In this document: positions 16,572 through 26,046 of the stretch, one piece after another
Numbering within the stretch: the first letter of the stretch is position 1
Layout: every line of letters starts with the position of its first letter
NCBI GenBank assembly: GCA_014240275.1
Contig: JAAZXH010000016.1
Location: 41,476-105,475 of the forward strand
Source of the DNA: Candidatus Peregrinibacteria bacterium
GTDB taxonomy: Bacteria; Patescibacteriota; Gracilibacteria; UBA1369; GCA-2718715
DNA length: 64,000 nt
Reading direction: 5' to 3'
Made by a program: the position numbers and the translations under genes
The notes under the pieces: generated by a model
Database searches by the model: none
The model's input: only the letters and a program-made list of their open reading frames with translations
What the model was told of the DNA's origin: nothing

Positions 16572-18023
16572 ATGAAATTCAAATTACATTTAGTCAAAAA
16601 ACAACCATTCTTTAAAAACCCAAAAGTATATATTTATACTATTTTATCAATAGCTGTAATAACTATTGGATTATTAGCAACTTCTATGCTGGGTCCTCAA
16701 TATAATCCAGTAGAAAAATTTTTAATCAGCAAACTTCCAGACAATCTCGAAAAAGACGAACACGGATTTATAAACTTTCTAATAGCAGGTTCTGGTGGAG
16801 CAGACCACATTGGTGGCGAACTCACCGATGCAATTTTAGTAGCGTCTTTTAACCCAAAAGTAAAAAACGTAGTCATGATGTCTCTTCCAAGAGACCTCTA
16901 CGTAAAAAGCCCTAAAATAATTTCCCAAAGAATTAACAGTATTTACGAAAATCACTATCGGAAACTAGGCACACAAGAAGCTATGCAGATCCTCACTGAA
17001 ACCGCTTCACAAATAGTAGGATTCGAAATCCCCTACTACATTAAAATTAATTTTAACTTTCTTCAAGAATTAATTGACGAACTAGGAGGAATTGAAATCT
17101 ACAACCCAGAATTGCTATACGATCCATATTATCCAGGCCCAAACTATAGCTTCCAAACATTTAAACTAGCCAAAGGTCTGCAAACAATCGATGGTGCAAC
17201 TGCCTTAAAATATGCTCGATCACGTAAAACCTCATCAGACTTTGCCCGCTCAAAACGCCAACAAGAAATCATTTTAGCTACCAAAAACCAAGCACTTAAG
17301 GCACAAATCTTAACAAACCCCGCCAAACTTAAAAAAGTCCTAAAAATTGTAGAAAAAAACCTAAATACCAACCTCACAATTGATAATCTAATTACTTTAG
17401 GACTCAAAGCCAAAGGTCTTAGCCAACAAGACATGCGGAACTTAGTACTAACCAATGACTTTTCAAGAGTTGGAGGGTTCCTATATACCCCACCCCGAGA
17501 ACAATACAATAACGCTTACGTACTTAAATCTGCAGACGAAACCTACAGCCAAATTCACTTATATTTCTTAATCAACAAAATCTACTTTCACACTATGCAA
17601 TATTTAGGTGAAATCGAAATTCAAAACGGAACCTATACCAGTGGGCTAGCAGGCAAACTCCAGCAAGTACTCAAACGCTTTGGTATTGCATCATCTACTG
17701 CTAACGCAGAAAAAAGACCAGTCCAAAACACCACTTTAAAACATTATGATCTAGTTGGATCAGACACTTTAACAGTCTTAAAAAGCATCTTAAATATTGA
17801 AGACATACAAGAAATCAAACCAGAAGATCCAGAACTAGGAATAAAAACTCAAATTATCTTAGGCAAAGACTTTGAAAACAAAATCCAAGAATTAGACTCT
17901 TTCGTGAATTTCTATGATATTATATTCCAAGCTGAAAAATACATTCCACAAACCGCAACTGGTTCAGATCCAAACTCTAATCTAGGAGCAGCAAATCAAG
18001 AGGAATCTAATATAGAAAACTAA
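16572..18023 (+). CDS. LytR-CpsA-Psr (LCP) family protein
   Basis: 483 residues. One N-terminal membrane anchor (about 20-42), then the extracytoplasmic LCP catalytic domain: NFLIAGSGGADHIGGELTDAI, SLPRDLYVKSP and TALKYARSRKTSSDFARSKRQQ with the Arg and Asp residues that bind polyprenyl pyrophosphate. A LytR_C-like domain follows (about 355-455). LCP proteins transfer undecaprenyl-linked glycopolymers onto peptidoglycan. This fits an SLH surface system, which needs a wall polymer to bind. Its TAA overlaps the next ATG as TAATG, so the two genes are coupled. Confidence 0.92.
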   Translation: MKFKLHLVKKQPFFKNPKVYIYTILSIAVITIGLLATSMLGPQYNPVEKFLISKLPDNLEKDEHGFINFLIAGSGGADHIGGELTDAILVASFNPKVKNVVMMSLPRDLYVKSPKIISQRINSIYENHYRKLGTQEAMQILTETASQIVGFEIPYYIKINFNFLQELIDELGGIEIYNPELLYDPYYPGPNYSFQTFKLAKGLQTIDGATALKYARSRKTSSDFARSKRQQEIILATKNQALKAQILTNPAKLKKVLKIVEKNLNTNLTIDNLITLGLKAKGLSQQDMRNLVLTNDFSRVGGFLYTPPREQYNNAYVLKSADETYSQIHLYFLINKIYFHTMQYLGEIEIQNGTYTSGLAGKLQQVLKRFGIASSTANAEKRPVQNTTLKHYDLVGSDTLTVLKSILNIEDIQEIKPEDPELGIKTQIILGKDFENKIQELDSFVNFYDIIFQAEKYIPQTATGSDPNSNLGAANQEESNIEN

Positions 18024-18796
18024 TGATAGAATACCTAATTTTAGCTCAACTCAAACTTCAAAGCCCGCAGCTAAAACCTATCCAAAGCGTACCAATTGTT
18101 AGCGCAAAATCAGCACTTGTATATGATATGCCTAGCCAAAATATAGTCTATCAAAAAAACATTCACGACAAAGTCCCAATAGCCAGTCTTACCAAACTCA
18201 TGACAGCCTACATTATTATGCAAGAACATCAACTTTCCGAAGTTGTAAAAATCTCTAAAGTTGCAAGCCAAACCGCAGGATCAAGCATGAACCTAGCTCA
18301 CTACGACCAATTAACTATCAAACAACTACTAGAGGGTCTATTAATCAACTCTGGGAACGACGCAGCCGTAGCACTCGCAATTCACAACAGTAAGAATGTT
18401 CCACAGTTTGTTCAAAAAATGAACCTCTATGCCAAAATGCTAGAATTAAACTCTACCAGCTTTCAAAACCCAATGGGCTTCGACCACCCACTTAACTACT
18501 CTACCGCCGCAGACTTACTTAAGCTGAGCCAACTATGTTTTGCAAACGATACAATTAAAGAAATAAGTCAAACCAAAACACTTACAATCCGATCTAAATT
18601 AGGTAAGATTTATAAGCTTTTAAACACTAATTCAGAATTACAAAACTACCTCAAAGTAACAGGACTTAAAACCGGAAAGACACCACAAGCTCAAGAATGC
18701 TTTATAGGAACCAATCAAAATCAACAAATTTCTATTGTACTTAATTCTAAAAATCGTTTTTTAGACACTAAAAACCTCCTAGACTGGAGTAAATAA
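18023..18796 (+). CDS. Serine D-Ala-D-Ala carboxypeptidase (S11 family)
   Basis: 257 residues, a compact PBP5-type enzyme. All three active-site motifs are present: S55-L-T-K58, S110-G-N112 and K216-T-G218. The C-terminal beta domain and amphipathic anchor of DacA are missing, and the N-terminus lacks a clear signal peptide (only a short IEYLILAQL stretch), so how it reaches the wall is unclear. It trims pentapeptide stems of peptidoglycan. Translationally coupled to the LCP gene and 15 nt upstream of mraY. Confidence 0.9.
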   Translation: MIEYLILAQLKLQSPQLKPIQSVPIVSAKSALVYDMPSQNIVYQKNIHDKVPIASLTKLMTAYIIMQEHQLSEVVKISKVASQTAGSSMNLAHYDQLTIKQLLEGLLINSGNDAAVALAIHNSKNVPQFVQKMNLYAKMLELNSTSFQNPMGFDHPLNYSTAADLLKLSQLCFANDTIKEISQTKTLTIRSKLGKIYKLLNTNSELQNYLKVTGLKTGKTPQAQECFIGTNQNQQISIVLNSKNRFLDTKNLLDWSK

Positions 18797-18811
18797 ATTA
18801 ACTTTATAAAA

Positions 18812-19858
18812 ATGAGCCAATTATACGAAGATCTGATTCTAATATTATCTTGTTCCTTTTTAAGCTTTATCATTGCATACAGCATTAGCCCATTCTTCAT
18901 CAAACTTATTAAAAAAATGAAGATTCAACAACAAATCAAACAAGAAAGCATGGACGGATCAAAAACACCTCTGTTTCACGCCCTACACAAGAAAAAAACC
19001 GGTACCCCAACCATGGGAGGAATTGTAATTTGGTTATCAGTATTCGTAGTATGCCTAATCTCAATTTTATCCAGCTACCTAGGCTTTACAACCTTTAACC
19101 TTATCAACCAACGAGAAACCTACCTCCCACTCTTTACTCTAACTAGCTTTGGAATTCTCGGAATGATAGACGACTATTTGAATGTCAAAGGAATAGGCAA
19201 AACCAAAGGGCTAGCAGCTAAAACCAAACTCATCTGGATGACTCTACTTTCTTTACTAGGAGCCTATTGGTTCCACTATAAACTTGGATATGACAGTATC
19301 AGCATTTTCAATCAGCAATACTTCATAGGAATTTTCTACTTTCCATTATTCATATTCTTATTAACAGCAACATCCAACGCAGTCAACATTACAGATGGCT
19401 TAGACGGTCTAGCCAGCGGACTTTCAATTATCACATACATAGCACTCGGAATTATCGCTTATACATACGGCCTGCATATTTTAGCAACCTTTTGTGCAAC
19501 AATAGTCGGAGCTACAGCAGCATTTTTATGGAACAATATCCCCCCCGCCAAGTATTTTATGGGTGATACCGGCTCATTAGCTCTAGGAGGAACTATGGCT
19601 GTCATAGCCTGCCTCACAGACACAATTTTAGTGTTACCTTTTTTAACAGCTGTATTCATTGCCGAAACTCTTTCAGTTATTATCCAACTCACATCAAAAA
19701 AACTTTTCAAACGCAAAGTCTTTTATATCGCTCCAATCCACCACCACTACGAACATATTGGCTGGCCAGAATACAAAGTAACCATGAGATTTTGGCTCAT
19801 AGGTGGGTTTTTTAGCACTCTAGGAATTATCCTTTACCTTGGTGACATACTTCACTAA
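18812..19858 (+). CDS. mraY: Phospho-N-acetylmuramoyl-pentapeptide transferase
   Basis: 348 residues, full length, about ten membrane helices. Signature elements are present: GTPTMGGI near the start, the catalytic DDYLN, NITDGLDGLASG and the C-terminal HHHYEHIGWPE. It transfers phospho-MurNAc-pentapeptide to undecaprenyl phosphate to form lipid I at the inner membrane. It sits outside the usual dcw cluster, grouped with LCP and carboxypeptidase genes, while rsmH and the ftsL-like gene lie nearby on the other strand. It overlaps the convergent FecR-domain gene by 4 bases. Confidence 0.97.
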   Translation: MSQLYEDLILILSCSFLSFIIAYSISPFFIKLIKKMKIQQQIKQESMDGSKTPLFHALHKKKTGTPTMGGIVIWLSVFVVCLISILSSYLGFTTFNLINQRETYLPLFTLTSFGILGMIDDYLNVKGIGKTKGLAAKTKLIWMTLLSLLGAYWFHYKLGYDSISIFNQQYFIGIFYFPLFIFLLTATSNAVNITDGLDGLASGLSIITYIALGIIAYTYGLHILATFCATIVGATAAFLWNNIPPAKYFMGDTGSLALGGTMAVIACLTDTILVLPFLTAVFIAETLSVIIQLTSKKLFKRKVFYIAPIHHHYEHIGWPEYKVTMRFWLIGGFFSTLGIILYLGDILH

Positions 19859-21570
19859 TTTTGAAGATCATTAGACAAATCTAAGTCTAAGTTTTCTTTA
19901 ACAACGGATCTTTCCGGGCTAATTTTGGTACGAGTACCAACTGTATTAATTTCAGATTCCGGTTTTACAAACTTATAAGTATCTGCCAAATTATCAACAC
20001 TAGACTCTAAAGTTTCTTTAACTTCTTCAATTTCTTCTAATACCTCAATATCATCCTGATCTTTAGCTAAATCGTCTAATAAATCTACATTTTCTTGGGC
20101 TACATCAATTAATTGTTGAGTTTCTAATTCTGACTCAAAATCATGTTCTTGCTCTCCAAGTTCATCTATAACCCCACCTTCATCTAGAGGTGCCTCCTGG
20201 ATTAAATCTTCATCAAGCACTTCCTTTAACTCTCCAATTACTTCAGTATCTATACTTTTTTCTTCTTGAATCCTTAAATCCAATAAAAATTGCTGAGCAA
20301 CTTGCATTTGAGTTAATTTTTTACCCTTTTTATCTGAAGCTACTAAGGCTTTACCTAAATTTGTTTTAGCTTCAATTAATGAACCATCTTGCAAAGATAA
20401 GTATTCAACTAAATCTCTTTGTTGATTTAATTCATTTTCCAACACCTTTTGCAAAGTATCTATTTCTTGAAAGTCTTCTAACTTCTTCGGCTTAATTTCA
20501 TTAGCATCCAACACAAGTTCATATATTTCTTGAGTTACATCCGTAACATCTTTATTAACTACCTGAGCATCCAAAACTGCAACCTTCTTAGAAAGCTTAG
20601 AACGCTTTTTATTAATTTTATTCACCCTATCAAGCAAACTTTCAACTTCTGGCAAAGAAGCCTCATCAGACAAATTCTCTAGTTCTAAATCTAAACTTGT
20701 ATTATATTCAGCCAACAAAACCTTAGGTGATAAAGTTTTATCCGCACTTAAATTTTCAGCTATCCAATTATTAGAGGCAGTTAAATCACTCATATCAGGA
20801 ATACCATTTTCTGATTTCAATATTTGTCCAGCCAATAATGTTTCCAAAGGACCAGCCACAGTTTTAACATCAACCCTGTTTTTTAAAACAGACAATCGTA
20901 CTTGCTGATCAAAATCTACATTAACTAATGAATTTTTTTCTAAAGGTAAATTAAACTCAGCCACAGCTACATTTAAACGCATTAGTGAAGTATGAATTTC
21001 ATGAGTATTCACCCAAACATTACCAGACTGTACATCTAATTGTACTTTTGGATTCTCATAAAAATCTCCAACTTCAGTAAACTTTACATCAGATCCGCCT
21101 TTAGCCCTTATAATGCCAATTGAAGGCAAATAAAATTCCGCAAAACTACCTTCTCCTAAAACAACTCTATCACCTTCTAATAATTTTTGTTCATTTTCAA
21201 TTTGAAAAAACTCAGACCCTCTCTGTACTTCAACCAAACCTGACACCTGAGAAACTTGCACGTAAAAAGCAGCCATAGACACAGTTGGTGGTATCATCAA
21301 AAATGATAACATTGGAACAGTCAAAAAGACAAAAACAGCCATAGCTACAGCTCTTTTAAATACAAAGGTACGCGCGGACTGATGGAATAAAATATGTAAA
21401 AACTGCAACTTACGTTTTAATAGAAATTTACGGAAAAAACCAAAACGAATCTTACTAAAAACAGATTGAATTTCAATATGCTTGAAAACTCGACTTTTCA
21501 AAGCGTTTTTATTTTTAAGACTAACCTCTTGGTCAATCATACATTGTATTTTTGAAATAAAATCCTCCAT
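19855..21570 (-). CDS. FecR-domain membrane protein with long acidic tail
   Basis: 571 residues. About 90 cytosolic residues rich in Lys and Arg precede one membrane helix (about 92-120). A FecR-type domain follows (about 125-230: VSGLVEVQRGSEF, LLEGDRVVLGEGSFAEFYLP). The last 330 residues are acidic and predicted helical or coiled (EVLEEIEEVKETLESS). It is 44 nt downstream of an ECF sigma factor, so an anti-sigma or sigma-regulator role is likely by position, although the FecR domain alone does not prove it. The acidic extracytoplasmic tail is unusual and may sense or bind the envelope. Confidence 0.78.
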   Translation of the reverse strand: MEDFISKIQCMIDQEVSLKNKNALKSRVFKHIEIQSVFSKIRFGFFRKFLLKRKLQFLHILFHQSARTFVFKRAVAMAVFVFLTVPMLSFLMIPPTVSMAAFYVQVSQVSGLVEVQRGSEFFQIENEQKLLEGDRVVLGEGSFAEFYLPSIGIIRAKGGSDVKFTEVGDFYENPKVQLDVQSGNVWVNTHEIHTSLMRLNVAVAEFNLPLEKNSLVNVDFDQQVRLSVLKNRVDVKTVAGPLETLLAGQILKSENGIPDMSDLTASNNWIAENLSADKTLSPKVLLAEYNTSLDLELENLSDEASLPEVESLLDRVNKINKKRSKLSKKVAVLDAQVVNKDVTDVTQEIYELVLDANEIKPKKLEDFQEIDTLQKVLENELNQQRDLVEYLSLQDGSLIEAKTNLGKALVASDKKGKKLTQMQVAQQFLLDLRIQEEKSIDTEVIGELKEVLDEDLIQEAPLDEGGVIDELGEQEHDFESELETQQLIDVAQENVDLLDDLAKDQDDIEVLEEIEEVKETLESSVDNLADTYKFVKPESEINTVGTRTKISPERSVVKENLDLDLSNDLQN

Positions 21571-21614
21571 AAAGCTATATTAGCAACCAATTATACGAAA
21601 AAGTAAATACTTTG

Positions 21615-22151
21615 TTACAAATTTCCTAGATCAGCTTTTAACTGTTTCAAAGCCCTGTGCATATCGACCCGCACAGAACCTTCTGTCTTGTTTAAAATAT
21701 CTGCAATTTCAGAATAAGACATGTCGTCCACAAAACGTAAAACTACCAAGTCTTGATACTTTTTACTTAACTTAGCAATCGATTTTTTTAAAATCACAGA
21801 ATTCAACACCAAGGCAGCCTTTGAATGATTGTCTTGTGAGTTATCCTGAACCAGCATTGCTTCATCCAAAGTTAACACCGACTTATTAGTTCGATAAAAA
21901 TCTATTACAGTATTACGGGCAATTGTATAGATCCAAGTAGTAAAACTCCCCTTTTGCACGGCATAATGATTAGCATTTTCTAAGATTTTCACAAAAATAT
22001 TTTCTGTTAAATCTTCAGCTTCACTAGAAGGAACTTTAAAAAAAACAAACTTATAAATTTTATCAACAAAATGATCATAAAGTTTTGAAAAAGCCTTCAT
22101 ATCTCCCTCCACCCAAGCCTGTGCTAATTCATTTACTAAATTTTTATCCAT
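21615..22151 (-). CDS. ECF-type RNA polymerase sigma factor
   Basis: 178 residues, group 4 sigma. Region 2 (YDHFVDKIYKFVFFKVPSSEAEDLTENIFVKIL..SFTTWIYTIARNTVIDFYR) recognises the -10, and region 4 (KYQDLVVLRFVDDMSYSEIADILNKTEGSVRVDMHRALKQLK) is a clear helix-turn-helix. It overlaps the fructose-bisphosphatase reading frame by 8 bases and is followed by the FecR-domain protein, its probable partner. Part of a minus-strand operon beginning with rsmH. Confidence 0.92.
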   Translation of the reverse strand: MDKNLVNELAQAWVEGDMKAFSKLYDHFVDKIYKFVFFKVPSSEAEDLTENIFVKILENANHYAVQKGSFTTWIYTIARNTVIDFYRTNKSVLTLDEAMLVQDNSQDNHSKAALVLNSVILKKSIAKLSKKYQDLVVLRFVDDMSYSEIADILNKTEGSVRVDMHRALKQLKADLGNL

Positions 22152-23037
22152 AATATTCTAAAAACTTATCATACAAAATTTGGTCAGAAAGGAAGAAATC
22201 AATATTTTGATGTAAAGATTCAACCGGAGCATCCAGCACTGATCCGTTCAAATCATAACTCTTTCCTAACGCTTTCTCAACTATATATGCCAAAGGCCCA
22301 CATTCATACAGTAAACGTAATTTCTTCTTTTTACCGGTTGTAACCACATACATAAAGACTCCAGCTCTTTTCGAAAGAATATGGGCAATTTCAACGGTCA
22401 AAGAGCCACTATAACGCATCGATATCTTCTGATCTAATAAGAACCTAAAATATTTGTTCAAAACAGGATCAGATAAAACATATGACAAATTCCCAACAGC
22501 CATAATTGGATTTTTAGCATTTAACTCAACACCAGCATCTACTAACTGTAAATCCGAATGACTCCCCAAAAATTCACAAACACTCTTTTCCGCAGCTGCA
22601 TAAACCATGATTTTTGGACCATAAATAACCAACACTGCCAACTTCAACTCAGAAGCCTTACATCAAATAAAATCATCTGTTTCATAAACACCAAACACAG
22701 AACCAAACGACAAATTCGCATCAACTATACTAGAACCATCAACCGGATCATAACAAACCCCATACTTGCCTTTAGCATTCAGCTTTTTAACATCAGCTTG
22801 CTCCTCTGAAGCAATAAGGCCCACATTTTTATTTGCAGATAAGTGTTTAATAAATAACCCATCTGACAAAACATCCATCTTTAACTGAACATCTCCAGAC
22901 TCATTTGTATCCACGGTATAACCCGACTTTGAATCCAAAGCCTGGTAAAAATCCATACACCCCTCTAAAATATTCAAAAAAAGCTCTTGTAACTGAAGAT
23001 CATCAGTTAAAGCTCGTAAGGCATTTTTATTTAACAT
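22144..23037 (-). pseudogene. fbp: Class I fructose-1,6-bisphosphatase interrupted by an in-frame TGA
   Basis: Two adjacent open frames are the two halves of one FBPase. Residues 1-124 carry the metal site (SEEQ at 77-80, DPVDGSS from Asp97). After a TGA at 22665-22663 the same frame continues through VIYGPKIMVY, GNLSYVL, MRYSGS and LRLLYECGPLAYIVEKA to TAA at 22144, 297 codons in all. No frameshift is involved: one codon change would restore a full-length enzyme. The TGA lies in a variable loop (the LQPG position of other FBPases). Options are sequencing error, recent nonsense mutation, or readthrough. The second half could only start at TTG 22647. The position between an ftsL-like gene and a sigma factor is unusual for a gluconeogenic enzyme. 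Confidence 0.85.
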
Positions 23038-23311
23038 AGGCTATATCATTTAAATTCGAATAGAATTCCGATTGATCAAATTGATTTAGATCCATATGAA
23101 CACTTTCGCGATAAATATTAGCTAAAGCCTTAGAGTCAGACAAATCTAAAGTAATTTGTTGCAACTCATTTTCTAAAGCTTTACGACTACTTTCTAACTG
23201 TAACCACTTATAACCAAAAGTTTGATTAGTTGAAGCTCTGTTAAAAAACACCACAGCCAAACTGAGATTTACAATAGTAAACAATAAAACTAAATTACTA
23301 AACTTTTTCAT
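23027..23311 (-). CDS. FtsL/DivIC-like septum protein
   Basis: 94 residues with the FtsL plan: a short cytosolic basic N-terminus, one membrane helix (about 6-24, NLVLLFTIVNLSLAVVFF) and an extracytoplasmic coiled coil (WLQLESSRKALENELQQITLDLSDSKALAN). FtsL proteins have little sequence conservation, so the call rests mainly on its position directly after rsmH, where ftsL normally lies. Its ATG overlaps the rsmH stop as TAATG, and its end overlaps the FBPase start by 11 bases. Confidence 0.65.
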   Translation of the reverse strand: MKKFSNLVLLFTIVNLSLAVVFFNRASTNQTFGYKWLQLESSRKALENELQQITLDLSDSKALANIYRESVHMDLNQFDQSEFYSNLNDIAYVK

Positions 23312-24246
23312 TATAATTTTTGGATTATTCTTAATTTGGCACTGCGAGACCGCGGATTAATATCCAACTCTTCATCAGACGCCTCCATTACACTCTTACC
23401 TACAAATTCTGCCAAAGGCTCACCATGAACACTATAAAGAGCTCTTTCAGGGTCTGTTTCTAAAGGACGGAATAAATCTTTAAAGAAATTCTTTACAATT
23501 CGATCTTCTAAAGAGTGATAACTGATCACTGCCATCCTACCTCCCTTTTCGAGTAGATCAAAATAATTATGCAATGCATTATGTAATACATTCAACTCAT
23601 CATTTACAGCAATTCTTAAAGCTTGAAAAACCTGAGCCATATGTTTATTTCGTTTATCAGGTGCAAAAGCTCTAGCAATTCTTTCAGCAAATTCATCAGT
23701 ATAAGTAAATGGAGCTTTATCGCGCTCTTCAATAATAATTTTGGCTACCTTAGAAGAAGAAGGAACTTCACCTAAACGAGATAAAATCTCACGTAGTTTT
23801 TCGAAAGAAGCCTTATTAACAATCAAAGATGCACTTAACTTCTTATCTTTACTAAAACGCATATCCAAAGGACCTCTCTTGTTGTACGAAAAGCCAAACT
23901 CGGCCACATCTAAATGCGGAGAAGATAAACCTAAATCTAACAATACCTTTGAAACATGAGGTAAACGTAAAACCTTAGAGTAATGATCAATTCTATCAAA
24001 TGAATCATTGATAAACTGAATCTTACCTTCAAATTTCTTTAAACGTCTACGAGCTTCGTGCAAATTACGTTGATCCCAATCAAAAGCTACATATCTACCA
24101 TCATCTCCTATCCCTCGTAGCAATTCTCTTGCATGCCCCCCAAGACCCAAAGTACCATCTACTACAATATCATTTGGGGCAACATCTAAAAATTTAACAA
24201 TCTCTTCAAGCAAAACAGGAATATGCTGGGAACGTGAAATATCCAT
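23311..24246 (-). CDS. rsmH: 16S rRNA (cytosine-1402-N4)-methyltransferase
   Basis: 311 residues, full length (MraW/RsmH). N-terminal HIPVLLEEIVKFL, SAM motif VVDGTLGLGGHARELL, LDLGLSSPHLD, GPLDMRFS and C-terminal ISYHSLEDRIVKNFF are all diagnostic. It methylates C1402 in the decoding centre of 16S rRNA. First gene of the operon rsmH, ftsL-like, fbp, sigma, FecR-domain gene. No mraZ precedes it. Confidence 0.97.
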   Translation of the reverse strand: MDISRSQHIPVLLEEIVKFLDVAPNDIVVDGTLGLGGHARELLRGIGDDGRYVAFDWDQRNLHEARRRLKKFEGKIQFINDSFDRIDHYSKVLRLPHVSKVLLDLGLSSPHLDVAEFGFSYNKRGPLDMRFSKDKKLSASLIVNKASFEKLREILSRLGEVPSSSKVAKIIIEERDKAPFTYTDEFAERIARAFAPDKRNKHMAQVFQALRIAVNDELNVLHNALHNYFDLLEKGGRMAVISYHSLEDRIVKNFFKDLFRPLETDPERALYSVHGEPLAEFVGKSVMEASDEELDINPRSRSAKLRIIQKL

Positions 24247-24273
24247 CGAAATATATTTTATTGACTGTTATTA

Positions 24274-24302
24274 TTTTTACCGAAAAAGCTCAAAAAAGTC
24301 AA
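24274..24302 (-). promoter_or_regulatory. Promoter of the rsmH operon
   Basis: Minus strand TTGACT (24302-24297), spacer 17, TAAAAA (24279-24274), ending 27 nt before the rsmH ATG. Confidence 0.5.
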
Positions 24303-24344
24303 GGTTTAATTACACAAAACCCCTATTTGACTACCCAAAGTAGA

Positions 24345-24965
24345 CTATTGCTTATGCTTTAAACTAAAAACCTTATCAATATTTTGTATGCAAGGATGTT
24401 CTCTCAATACTACAAATTGTAAATCATCAAATTTCAAAACTGCAGAAGGTAATTTTAAATCCAAAGTTCCAGCATTTAAAATCAATGCTAAATCTTCTGA
24501 ATCCAACTCTTGCTGCGAAAGCTGCTCTAAATCATAAACCTCAGGCTTACCATGCTGGTTAGCCGAAGTGGTATAAATTGGGGCTTTAAGCTCAGCAACC
24601 AAACTTCTCATCAAATTATGATCCGGCAAACGAAAACCGACCCATTGTGCAGTTTCTTTTAAAGGTAAAACCAAAGTAATAGGTCCTGGCCAATACAACT
24701 CAATAAAATCCTGAATATTTTGATCAAACTCCACAAAATCCCACAATTGTGAAGCAGATGCTAAACAGACACTAATTGGCTTATCTAAAGACTGAGACTT
24801 AAACTGAGCAATTTTTTTAACCACATCTAACTCAAAAGCAAGTCCCGAAAGGCCATAACAAGAATCCGAAGGTAAAATAACCAAATCATGAGCTCGTAAT
24901 GCATGGATAGTTTTGAAAATCACTTTTTCAAAATCTAAATTATCCTCTAAGTTTAAAATTTCCAT
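24345..24965 (-). CDS. tsaC: L-threonylcarbamoyladenylate synthase (TsaC/YrdC/Sua5)
   Basis: 206 residues from the ATG at 24965; an upstream ATG at 24992 lies within a TATAAT-rich promoter-like stretch. The YrdC fold signatures are present: PSDSCYGLSG, the Lys/Arg pocket around SLDKPISV, ELYWPGPITLVL, GFRLPDH and IYTTSANQHGKP. It makes threonylcarbamoyl-AMP from Thr, bicarbonate and ATP for the t6A37 modification of ANN-decoding tRNAs. It lacks the Sua5 C-terminal domain. Divergent from gap. Confidence 0.92.
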   Translation of the reverse strand: MEILNLEDNLDFEKVIFKTIHALRAHDLVILPSDSCYGLSGLAFELDVVKKIAQFKSQSLDKPISVCLASASQLWDFVEFDQNIQDFIELYWPGPITLVLPLKETAQWVGFRLPDHNLMRSLVAELKAPIYTTSANQHGKPEVYDLEQLSQQELDSEDLALILNAGTLDLKLPSAVLKFDDLQFVVLREHPCIQNIDKVFSLKHKQ

Positions 24966-25017
24966 ACCAAAAAAATTATAATTATGATACAATATTACGA
25001 GTATAACCTAAAAACAT

Positions 25018-26016
25018 ATGAAAGCAAGAGTTGCCATCAATGGCTTCGGTAGAATTGGTAGAATGAGCTTTAAAGCCAACCTCTTAAACGAAAGAGTAGA
25101 CATAGTAGCCATCAACAACCCTGGCTCTGTTAAAGAACTAGCTCACCTTTTAAAATACGATTCAACCTACGGAACCCTCAACGCAGATATCAGTTACGAT
25201 GAAAGTCATCTTATTGTAGATGGCAAGAAAATCCTCTTTACCTCAATTTTAAACCCAGAAGAACTCCCATGGGCTGAAAATAAAATCGACATCGTACTTG
25301 AGTGTACTGGAATCTTTCGTAAAAAAGCTGATGCCGAAAAACATCTAAAAGCAGGAGCAAAAAAAGTAATCCTCTCTGCCCCTGGCAAGGATTTCAAAGC
25401 AACCTATTGTATGGGTATTAACCACCACCTTATCACAGCTGAGCAAACCCTACTTTCAAACGCCTCTTGTACTACCAACTGCCTAACCCCAGTTTGTAAA
25501 GTCCTAGACGAAGAATTTGGAATCGAAAAAGGCTGCATGACAACCATCCACTCCTATACTGGAGACCAAAACATTTTAGATAACACTCATAAAAAAGATA
25601 TGCGCCGAGCTCGCGCCGCCGCTCTTTCTATGATCCCAACTTCCACAGGAGCCGCCAAAGCTCTTTCCGAAGTTATTCCAAACTTAGATGGTAAAATTTC
25701 TGGGATGGCAGTTAGAGTTCCTACCCCAACAGTATCTTTAGTCGACCTAGTAGTAGAATTAAAACAAGATGTTACCAGCGAACAAGTTAACCAAGCATTA
25801 CAAAATGCATCAGAAAACGAACTGAAAGGAATCCTCGGATTCACAGAACTAGAACTAGTCTCTATGGACTACAAACAAAACTCCTATTCATCAATTGTAG
25901 ACTCAAAACTTACCAAAGCGAACAAAAACCTTGTACAGGTTGTCGCCTGGTACGATAACGAATGGGGCTACTCAGAACGCCTAATCGACATGACCAAGTA
26001 TGTATTTGAACTCTAA
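25018..26016 (+). CDS. gap: Glyceraldehyde-3-phosphate dehydrogenase
   Basis: 332 residues, full length. NAD-binding INGFGRIGR at the start, catalytic cysteine in SNASCTTNCLTP, the substrate motif STGAAKALSEVIP and the closing WYDNEWGYSERLID. It oxidises glyceraldehyde 3-phosphate to 1,3-bisphosphoglycerate in glycolysis. Single gene with its own terminator at 26023; no pgk follows. The intact gap beside a broken fbp suggests the glycolytic direction matters more here. Confidence 0.98.
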   Translation: MKARVAINGFGRIGRMSFKANLLNERVDIVAINNPGSVKELAHLLKYDSTYGTLNADISYDESHLIVDGKKILFTSILNPEELPWAENKIDIVLECTGIFRKKADAEKHLKAGAKKVILSAPGKDFKATYCMGINHHLITAEQTLLSNASCTTNCLTPVCKVLDEEFGIEKGCMTTIHSYTGDQNILDNTHKKDMRRARAAALSMIPTSTGAAKALSEVIPNLDGKISGMAVRVPTPTVSLVDLVVELKQDVTSEQVNQALQNASENELKGILGFTELELVSMDYKQNSYSSIVDSKLTKANKNLVQVVAWYDNEWGYSERLIDMTKYVFEL

Positions 26017-26022
26017 AAAAGA

Positions 26023-26046
26023 AACCTGCTGATTAGCAGGTTTTTT
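26023..26046. terminator. Bidirectional intrinsic terminator after gap
   Basis: Stem AACCTGCT/AGCAGGTT with a GATT loop and a T6 run on the plus strand; an A-rich left flank gives T-runs on the minus strand, so it could also stop the small genes arriving from the right. Confidence 0.85.

Noticed and set aside
22645-22668. Frameshift as the cause of the fbp split
   Set aside because: Both halves are in exactly the same frame; only the TGA codon separates them.
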